Below are positions 6,641 through 11,113 of a DNA stretch of 11,113 nucleotides, in pieces; position 1 is the stretch's first letter, and each line of letters begins with the position of its first letter. Made by a program: the position numbers and the translations under genes. Under the pieces are notes generated by a model. That model worked only from the letters and a program-made list of their open reading frames with translations. It was not told where the DNA came from and made no database searches. The DNA comes from Chrysomallon squamiferum (taxonomy: Eukaryota; Mollusca; Gastropoda; Neomphalida; Peltospiridae): contig CM022678.1 in assembly GCA_012295275.1 (NCBI GenBank), forward strand, positions 352,831-363,943. Direction: 5' to 3'.

Positions 6641-7458
6641 TCCGATAATGTAGACACTGCTGTATTTTATCCCATTCATTTTCTTTTACATTTTTATTTA
6701 TTTTTGCATTAGCATGTATTAGTTGTATTATTTATTACACTGTATGTTTTCCGGTGTATGTAACAAAAAAAGAAAGAAATAACGAAAAATAGAAATAGAT
6801 AAATAAAAAGAAATAAGTGAAGCAGATAAATAATTAATAATTTAAAACAAAAATACTACAATGATCAGTATAAGTATTACGATTTGAACGTTTTTGTTGT
6901 GAATATATATATATATTAACCATAATAAAGGTGATATTTGTCACATCGGTCGTCTGATCGCTTTGACTCAGAATATGTACAAAACAAAAAGACTGTCCCA
7001 CATTTTGTGTTTCTCAATTCCATTGCAAATTTCATGATCCGAGGTCACCAGTATGCTGTGTGAGAAATGTATATAAATAGTTCACAGAGAAAATAAGTAA
7101 TGACAAATTATATAACTCTTTGTTTCTGTAACAGGTTCAAAATATCCGTTACATTACGCTTTACAAATTATACGTATAAAAATTGTGCATGCATCAACGG
7201 TCGCTCGCATTTCGAGTTGTAGGACGTCAGATTTCAGTCACGTGGTTATCAGCAGACACGTTTATTAACAGCGACACACAGAAATTATTTCAGTGACGTG
7301 TTGTCAGCTCCAGTAAAACCACTCACAAACAAGGACGTATTTTGTGTAAGCAGACAGCCGTTTTGAGATTTGAAGGTAGTTTGCATTGCACTGTGACTTA
7401 ACATATACCGTGCTATTATTTGCTTAAAATAAATCAGCAATATTGAACATGTAATATA
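6641..7458. other. AT-rich sequence with a CpG-containing island at 7140-7345
   Basis: No gene is called. From about 7140 to 7345 the sequence is richer in G+C than its flanks and has more than a dozen CpG dinucleotides. It contains two overlapping-frame forward open stretches (7114-7269 and 7223-7369) with no recognisable product. A strong-looking TTTGTTTCTGTAACAG 3' splice site ends at 7133. TATAAAAA at 7175 is 34 bases above a TCGCATT at 7205-7211, a possible plus-strand start. These are suggestive only. Confidence 0.5.
7231..7308. repeat. Direct repeat with CACGTG / GACGTG cores
   Basis: ATTTCAGTCACGTGGTTATCAGC (split here as ATTTCAGTCACGTGG plus TTATCAGC, 7231-7253) and ATTTCAGTGACGTG plus TTGTCAGC (7287-7308) match at about 19 of 23 positions, offset 56. 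The first copy contains an E-box (CACGTG). The second has a bZIP-like half site. Confidence 0.75.
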
Positions 7459-7504
7459 TTTTATTTATTAATTAATTATTTAATTCATTTATTTATTTAT
7501 TTTT
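7459..7504. repeat. TTTA/TTAA-rich tract
   Basis: Imperfect TTTA and TTAA units. The T-rich right end forms the pyrimidine-rich tract of the candidate 3' splice site at 7506. Confidence 0.9.
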
Positions 7505-7506
7505 AG

Positions 7507-7591
7507 ATTCCTCACTTAAGTGAGCAACAGAAAAACCGTAGAACAGAAATTAGTCCTATCTACGAAGTCCTCGACGAGGTAGTTTTTAAAG
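7507..7591 (+). CDS. Candidate internal coding exon, cytoplasmic-tail-like peptide
   Basis: The product is not recognised. A T-rich tract ending in TTTTAG precedes the segment and AAAG|GTAGGC follows it, so both splice signals are good. Of the three forward frames only one is open across the 85 bases. It is closed by the TAG of the acceptor itself, and the other two stop within 16 bases. It encodes 28 residues plus one base (phase 0 in, phase 1 out): IPHLSEQQKNRR followed by TEISPIYEVLDEVVFK. The peptide is charged and free of repeats, and YEVL fits the YxxL/YxxPhi pattern of phosphotyrosine or endocytic signals in receptor tails. The exon's minus strand also has a 24-codon open frame but no splice signals. 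A phase-matched terminal exon is proposed at 8825. It could be chance: AG/GT pairs around short open frames are common. Confidence 0.4.
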
Positions 7592-7605
7592 GTAGGCAGC
7601 CATAT

Positions 7606-7635
7606 TGTGTGTGTGGGTGTGTGTGTGTTTGTGTG

Positions 7636-7700
<65 letters not shown>
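7606..7700. repeat. Compound (TG)n-(CT)30 microsatellite
   Basis: TG units with GGG and TTT interruptions (7606-7639) pass directly into a perfect 61-base CT run (7640-7700). The frames through it read as VC and SL repeats and are not proteins. It would lie inside the proposed intron 7592-8824. Confidence 0.97.
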
Positions 7701-7705
<5 letters not shown>

Positions 7706-7740
7706 TGTGTATGAATGGATCATTAATAATAGCCCTAGAT

Positions 7741-7819
7741 GTAATAGTAGAAGTCCCAGTAGTAATTGTAGTAGAAGTAGTAGCAAATGTTTTAGTAATA
7801 GAAATAGTAGTAGTAGTTT
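7741..7819. repeat. (AGT)n-rich imperfect microsatellite
   Basis: AGT/TAG units interrupted by AAGTCCC, AAT and CAAATGTTT segments, similar in character to the one at 2283. ATC-rich sequence follows at 7836-7862. Confidence 0.88.
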
Positions 7820-7935
7820 TTTATACAGATTCCATTATCATCACCATTATCATAATCATTATTCTGATATAGTCGTATGTATTTTTAACGGCTTATTCTA
7901 TATTTTTTACCTCTGTGTTATTTTGTTTTATTTAA

Positions 7936-7954
7936 TTTATTTATTTATTTATTT
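7936..7954. repeat. Short (TTTA)n microsatellite
   Basis: About five TTTA units. Confidence 0.88.
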
Positions 7955-8227
7955 GTTAGTTTAGTATAGGTTAAGATCTGTGATGTGATAGCATTAAGGT
8001 TAGGGTGATAGTTCGAGTGCTATTAGGATAAAAATACACTCTGAGATAAAATTAAGATGATATTTATCACTGGTTCAGACAGACAGATGTAGAGTTATGA
8101 TTCAAGTAAGTAATGTCAGAAACGTTGTTGTATTTGGAGTTAATTCAGGTTTGGAATTAGTGTTGGTTTAAGATTAAATTTAACGTTAAAATTACTAATT
8201 CCTTTAAACAGTTTCATGTCAAAATAG

Positions 8228-8280
8228 TATCCTGTATAAATAATATCCTGTTTAAAGACTATCCTGAATAAACATTATCT
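8228..8280. repeat. 16-base minisatellite, three copies plus a part
   Basis: Units start at 8228, 8244 and 8260, each TATCCTG plus two bases plus TAAA and three variable bases. A broken fourth copy begins TATCTTCT at 8276. The exact 16-base spacing of TATCCTG in three copies is unlikely to be chance. Confidence 0.85.
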
Positions 8281-8405
8281 TCTACGAGTCATCAGTCTGT
8301 GAATGTGGAAAACCTGTTTTTAAACAACATTACAACTAACTAAACACCCTCTTCTGCCAACCTCTTACTACCCTCCTTGTGTCCTTGTTTCAAATATCAA
8401 AAAGT

Positions 8406-8442
<37 letters not shown>

Positions 8443-8755
8443 GCAATAACTATAATAAAAATATCAAAATAATATGTAAATATTATGTAGCTCTCTTATA
8501 TATGTAAAACCTGTGCAATGAATCAAAGCTTTACAGACAGTGAAAAGAAGACTAGAAAAAATCGGTTGTTATTTCAAAACTTATGAACATTAAATGTTAG
8601 TGACATAGGTCATTTTGACCCCGTGGTTATGATGTTGAAAATGAAAACAATCATTTAGTGAGTTAGCTGAGAAACTGAGTCAAAATCATTATTTTCTCCG
8701 AAGTCATAGTCCCAGTATCAAGATAAGATAATTTTGTGTAGATTCTTGTCATGTG
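8281..8755. other. AT-rich stretch with no supported gene
   Basis: Apart from the TAA tract listed separately, no repeat or gene-like structure stands out. A weak GTATCAAG...GTCATGT resemblance at 8716-8755 to the 9174-10580 repeat block is not strong enough to call a copy. Confidence 0.55.
8407..8440. repeat. (TAA)11 microsatellite
   Basis: About eleven TAA/AAT units, perfect. Confidence 0.96.
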
Positions 8756-8778
8756 TATTTATTTATTTATTTATTTAT
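8756..8778. repeat. (TTTA)n microsatellite
   Basis: About five TTTA units. Confidence 0.92.
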
Positions 8779-8790
8779 GTTTTACTGTAA

Positions 8791-8824
8791 CTCTCTCTCG
8801 CTCTCTCGCTCTTTCTCTCCACAG
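8791..8824 (+). promoter_or_regulatory. Strong 3' splice site with CT-rich pyrimidine tract
   Basis: About 30 bases of almost pure pyrimidine (CTCTCTCTCG and CTCTCGCTCTTTCTCTCC) end in CACAG at 8824. ACTGTAAC just upstream could carry the branch-point A. This is the best 3' splice site by eye on the plus strand, although CT microsatellites produce such tracts without being used. Confidence 0.4.
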
Positions 8825-8859
8825 CTAGAGACAAAAGCAAAACTATGAACACAAAATAA
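8825..8859 (+). CDS. Candidate terminal coding exon with stop codon
   Basis: After the acceptor at 8824 the first two bases (CT) complete the codon left by the phase-1 end of the 7507-7591 exon, giving GCT (Ala). The frame then reads RDKSKTMNTK and ends at TAA (8857-8859). The joined C-terminus would be the YEVL-containing peptide followed by a basic, serine/threonine-containing tail. AATAAA occurs at 8883-8888, 24 bases past the stop, suitable for a 3' UTR, though it belongs to a TAAA microsatellite. Only this frame matches the upstream phase. The exon is short, so the phase match alone is worth about one chance in three. Confidence 0.3.
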
Positions 8860-8879
8860 TTTGTTTTCTATTTTCTTTT

Positions 8880-8913
8880 CTAAATAAATAAATAAACATA
8901 TAAATAAATAAAT
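8880..8913. repeat. (TAAA)n microsatellite containing AATAAA signals
   Basis: Two short blocks of TAAA units separated by CATA. Each block carries AATAAA hexamers that could act as plus-strand polyadenylation signals for the terminal exon proposed at 8825. Confidence 0.93.
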
Positions 8914-9173
8914 ATCTGCAATATTATTGAAATAATCCACTATTTATTAATAAGTAAATTATATAGTATTGGTAGTAATGTTAATAATAATATAGCCACG
9001 AAGTTCATTATCTAATTAATTAATTATTAATATTATTTCCCTATCTAAGAAAGTGTTAAGGTATTTAATATTAATAAAGTTTTCAGTATTGTTGTGAGAT
9101 TTCTCTCTCTTTGTCTGTCTGTCCAACCATGTTTCTCAATTTAATTTCGTTGTTTGCACGTATCAATGAAACA

Positions 9174-9382
9174 GCGTGTACTGAAAAGAAAAGACGAAAT
9201 ATGATTTGTAAAACACGGATTTACAGATATCCTGTCAGGTATCAAGTTTAGTACCTCGTCATGTTTCTGAGGTATCAGTCATTGCGTTTGGATATTTGTA
9301 GATATTAATGAGAGAGGAGATCAAAGAACAACTTTCTTATCTGCGAACAGAACATTTTATACAATGTGTCATACGGTAATAA
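9174..9382 (+). repeat. Degenerate repeat block, copy R1
   Basis: It shares the exact 16-mer CGAAATATGATTTGTA (9195-9210) with copy R3 (9960-9975). After that come, in order, GATTTA, TCAGGT, GTTTAGTA, TAATGAGAGAG, ATCTG and GTCATA, ending at a (TAA)n tract as R3 does. Spacing between shared words is nearly kept. By eye the best blocks are roughly 70-80% identical. The family is unidentified. Confidence 0.7.
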
Positions 9383-9397
9383 TAACAATAATAAACT

Positions 9398-9545
9398 TTG
9401 ATTCTTGTGAATCACTCCCTTGTCCAAACTAACTTAAACATGCACAGTACACAAAATACAAAATATAATCTCTTAAATCAGGATTTAAAACACGAGTCTA
9501 AGATCTCTAGTCAGGTATCAAATTTACTATGTAGTCATGTTTTCA
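9398..9545 (+). repeat. Degenerate repeat block, copy R2 (truncated)
   Basis: GATTCTTGTGAATCACTCCCTTG at its left end (given as GATTCTTGTGAATCAC and TCCCTTG) matches R3's GATTATTGTGAATCAG and TCCCTTG. Further shared words are CTAACT, TGCACAG, GATTTAAAACACG, TCAGGT and TAGTCATGTTTT. It breaks off at about 9545 into a T-rich stretch. A short GTAGTCATGTTACATTTCGTT at 9730 may be the displaced continuation. Confidence 0.7.
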
Positions 9546-9770
9546 GTATCTCGGGTGTTTCTTTTTATTTATTTTTGTTTTTGTTTGTTTTAACCTACCA
9601 ATTCTCTTGCTCTTTCTTCTATATTCATTATATATATTTAACTCAGCATTTATTTATTTATTTTTGAATTTTTCTTTACTTATCAACAAAAATAAATATA
9701 TAACAGTAATAAGTACATACTTTATTTCTGTAGTCATGTTACATTTCGTTTCGTTGTTCATATGTGTGTT
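9546..9770. other. T-rich stretch between repeat copies
   Basis: TTTA, TTTG and TTTTTG-rich sequence without a gene. The forward frames here are hydrophobic by composition only. Confidence 0.6.
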
Positions 9771-9773
9771 TCT

Positions 9774-9775
<2 letters not shown>

Positions 9776-9822
<47 letters not shown>
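9776..9822. repeat. (TG)23 microsatellite
   Basis: A perfect TG run of 47 bases. The equivalent position in the next repeat copy (10289-10299) has only five TG units. Confidence 0.97.
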
Positions 9823-9828
<6 letters not shown>

Positions 9829-10150
9829 ATTGTATTGCAAACTGACTTAGAAAGATGACGTCACAATATTTATATTTTGCACTTTAAACATCATTTCTCT
9901 GATTATTGTGAATCAGTCCCTTGATCCCACTAACTCGAGCGTGCACAGCAAACAAAACGCGAAATATGATTTGTATCACGCGATTTAAAACACGTGTCTG
10001 CAGATCAGGTGAGGTGTCCAGTTTAGTATCTAGTCACGTTTTTGAGGTTGTTTATCATTACGTTCTATTGTTTGTACGCATTAATGAGAGAGCGAGATAA
10101 AGTATAACCTTCATATCTGTAAATAGAAGATTTTAACATTGCGTCATAGA

Positions 10151-10151
<1 letters not shown>
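9823..10151 (+). repeat. Degenerate repeat block, copy R3 (most complete)
   Basis: This copy runs from the TG tract through GAAACTGATT, CACAATATTTAT, TTTTGCACT, GTGAATCAGTCCCTTG, GTGCACAGC, CGAAATATGATTTGTA, GATTTAAAACACGTG, GTTTAGTATC and TAATGAGAGAGCGAG to GCGTCATAGAG, where a long (TAA)n begins. It carries a perfect TGACGTCA palindrome (9856-9863). All other copies can be matched to parts of it. Confidence 0.75.
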
Positions 10152-10232
<81 letters not shown>

Positions 10233-10233
10233 T
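10152..10233. repeat. (TAA)27 microsatellite
   Basis: An 82-base TAA/AAT run with one GTA interruption. It sits at the same place relative to the repeat block as the short TAA run ending copy R1. Confidence 0.97.
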
Positions 10234-10279
10234 GAATTATCGAAGTTGTTGTTACTGTTGTTACGTTAAAATTCGTGTG

Positions 10280-10580
10280 TTCAAATCTGTGTGTGTGTGA
10301 AATTGATTAATATTGTAAACTGGTTTAGAAAGGAAACGTCACAATATTTATTTTTTGCACTGCAAAAATCAAATACTTTTGCTTATAGGTACGAAGTAGT
10401 AACAAAAAAGACTGAAATAAAATCGAACATATAACTCACTAACTATATAAAAAAAACAAAATAAAACCCAAAATATGTGGTTTTCGTCCTCATCCTTAAA
10501 AAACCCCATTGAATCCTCATTCCCTTGCTCGAACTAACTGGAATTGGAAACGGCAAATAATATAACGCGGTATCAGTAGT
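10280..10580 (+). repeat. Degenerate repeat block, copy R4 (interrupted)
   Basis: TGTGTGTGAAATTGATT, TTGTAAACTGG, TTAGAAAGG, ACGTCACAATATTTATT and TTTTGCACTGC (10289-10363) match R3's start at about 80%, offset 478. TTGAATCCTCATTCCCTTGC then CTCGAACTAACT (10509-10539) match R3's next section, offset about 601. An extra 120 or so bases rich in A and C (10380-10500) therefore separate the two parts. Confidence 0.65.
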
Positions 10581-11113
10581 ATTATATTCAATACCCGTTT
10601 AACAACATTTCCAAAGTATGAAACAATGAGAGTATCTGCAAAGGTTTCAAATTCTCCTTGTTAACAACTCAACCGTGAACACGATTAACATGCGATCTAA
10701 GTAACTGTAGAGCTATAAATACAGTAAAAAACCCCACAAAAACCCACAAAATAACAACTCAATAACAGCAACAACAACGTAATAATAATAATAATAAAAT
10801 GAAAAAAAAGAGGAAAATCAAATAAAAAATTAATAAAATTGTATTGATGAGATCAAATTAGATGAAGACAAAATAATAAAAAGAAGCAAAACGAAGTACA
10901 AAATTATAGTCAGACTGATGGTTACGTACATACATACATACACAGATGCCGCGAGAGATAAATGTACATAAAAAGTAAAAGCTTCTTCGATATCACTTAA
11001 AAGATTTGGCTGATCTGTTTAGAAACAGATTTTACAACAACAGACTGAACAAAAAATGTAATTTAAAAGATTCTTTACCAGCCAAGTCCCATAGATTGTA
11101 ACAGCAGTGAAAG
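10581..11113. other. AT-rich right end, no supported gene
   Basis: It holds an A/C-rich segment (10725-10775), a TAA run (10780-10797), a short CATA run (10926-10942) and a small inverted repeat ATCTGTTT-AG-AAACAGAT (11013-11030). No open frame of note and no recognisable RNA gene. Confidence 0.6.
10780..10797. repeat. Short (TAA)6 microsatellite
   Basis: Six TAA units, preceded by CAACAACAAC. Confidence 0.92.

Noticed and set aside
6453-6712. Hydrophobic forward frames suggesting membrane segments
   Set aside because: Their hydrophobicity comes from T-rich low-complexity DNA (TTT/TTA/ATT codons), and both strands are open for the same reason.
7100-7222. 40-codon ATG-started frame containing NYTYKNCACINGRSHF
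   Set aside because: It has a cysteine pair reminiscent of EGF-like modules but no domain spacing. Overlapping frames are equally open in this CpG-rich island, and it stops at TAG.
7809-7870. TTTTTTATACAG acceptor, histidine-rich open frame and GTATGT donor at about 7872
   Set aside because: The segment is an ATC-type simple repeat, and its phase does not fit between the two candidate exons.
7605-7964. 119-residue forward frame
   Set aside because: It begins inside the TG tract at a non-ATG codon, runs through the CT microsatellite as a serine/leucine repeat, then through AGT, ATC and TTTA-rich DNA.
7995-8006. Single TTAGGG in AAGGTTAGGGTG
   Set aside because: One unit only; not a telomeric repeat.
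8065-8115. 27-base segment ending CAA|GTAAGT
   Set aside because: Inserted between the candidate exons at 7507 and 8825 it would create an in-frame stop, and the acceptor is weak.
10270-10295. GTTCAAATCT resembling a tRNA B box
   Set aside because: No matching A box at the right distance and no cloverleaf could be drawn; no tRNA called.

Overview
This window looks like non-coding DNA from an animal genome, intron and/or intergenic, with no bacterial-style gene organisation. By eye it is about two-thirds or more A+T. It is full of long, clean microsatellites of the AAT, AC, AG, AAAT, AGT and ATC classes, and it has no operon structure or ribosome binding sites. The almost pure microsatellites, plus one reverse-strand copy of AAGGGGAGATAAC (a motif I associate with molluscan repeats, from memory), make a mollusc the best guess. 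A cephalopod is possible but cannot be proven from this sequence. Nearly all the longer open frames run through microsatellites and are not genes.

Layout. 1-1484: AT-rich filler with TAA and TA tracts. 1485-1880: dense microsatellite cluster ((GA)34, ATC, TTTA, CA). 1880-2990: AT-rich sequence with two slightly GC-richer islands, one holding a 42-codon ATG-started frame at 2060 and the other a short direct repeat at 2572/2648. 2987-3430: a compound ATT/GTT/GCT tract and a CA/CATA tract. 3430-4100: the most gene-like non-repeat stretch on the minus strand, with an open protein-like frame (3661-3888) below a TATA-plus-initiator arrangement (3950-3981). 4247-4672: CT and CTA/TAA tracts. 4673-6900: very AT-rich sequence with small palindromes and a poly(A). 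7140-7345: a CpG-containing island with an internal direct repeat.

The best protein-coding evidence is on the plus strand. An 85-base segment at 7507-7591 has a good 3' splice site, a good 5' splice site and exactly one open forward frame, encoding a charged, tyrosine-containing peptide with a YEVL motif. A second strong 3' splice site at 8824 is followed by a frame in the matching phase that stops after 11 residues and is followed by AATAAA. Together they could be the last two coding exons of a gene whose other exons lie outside the window or were not recognised.

9174-10580 holds three to four degenerate copies of a long repeat block, each broken up by its own AAT or TG microsatellite. No tRNA, rRNA, CRISPR, transposase or reverse-transcriptase sequence was recognised. 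Exon, promoter and regulatory calls are inferences from sequence pattern only.
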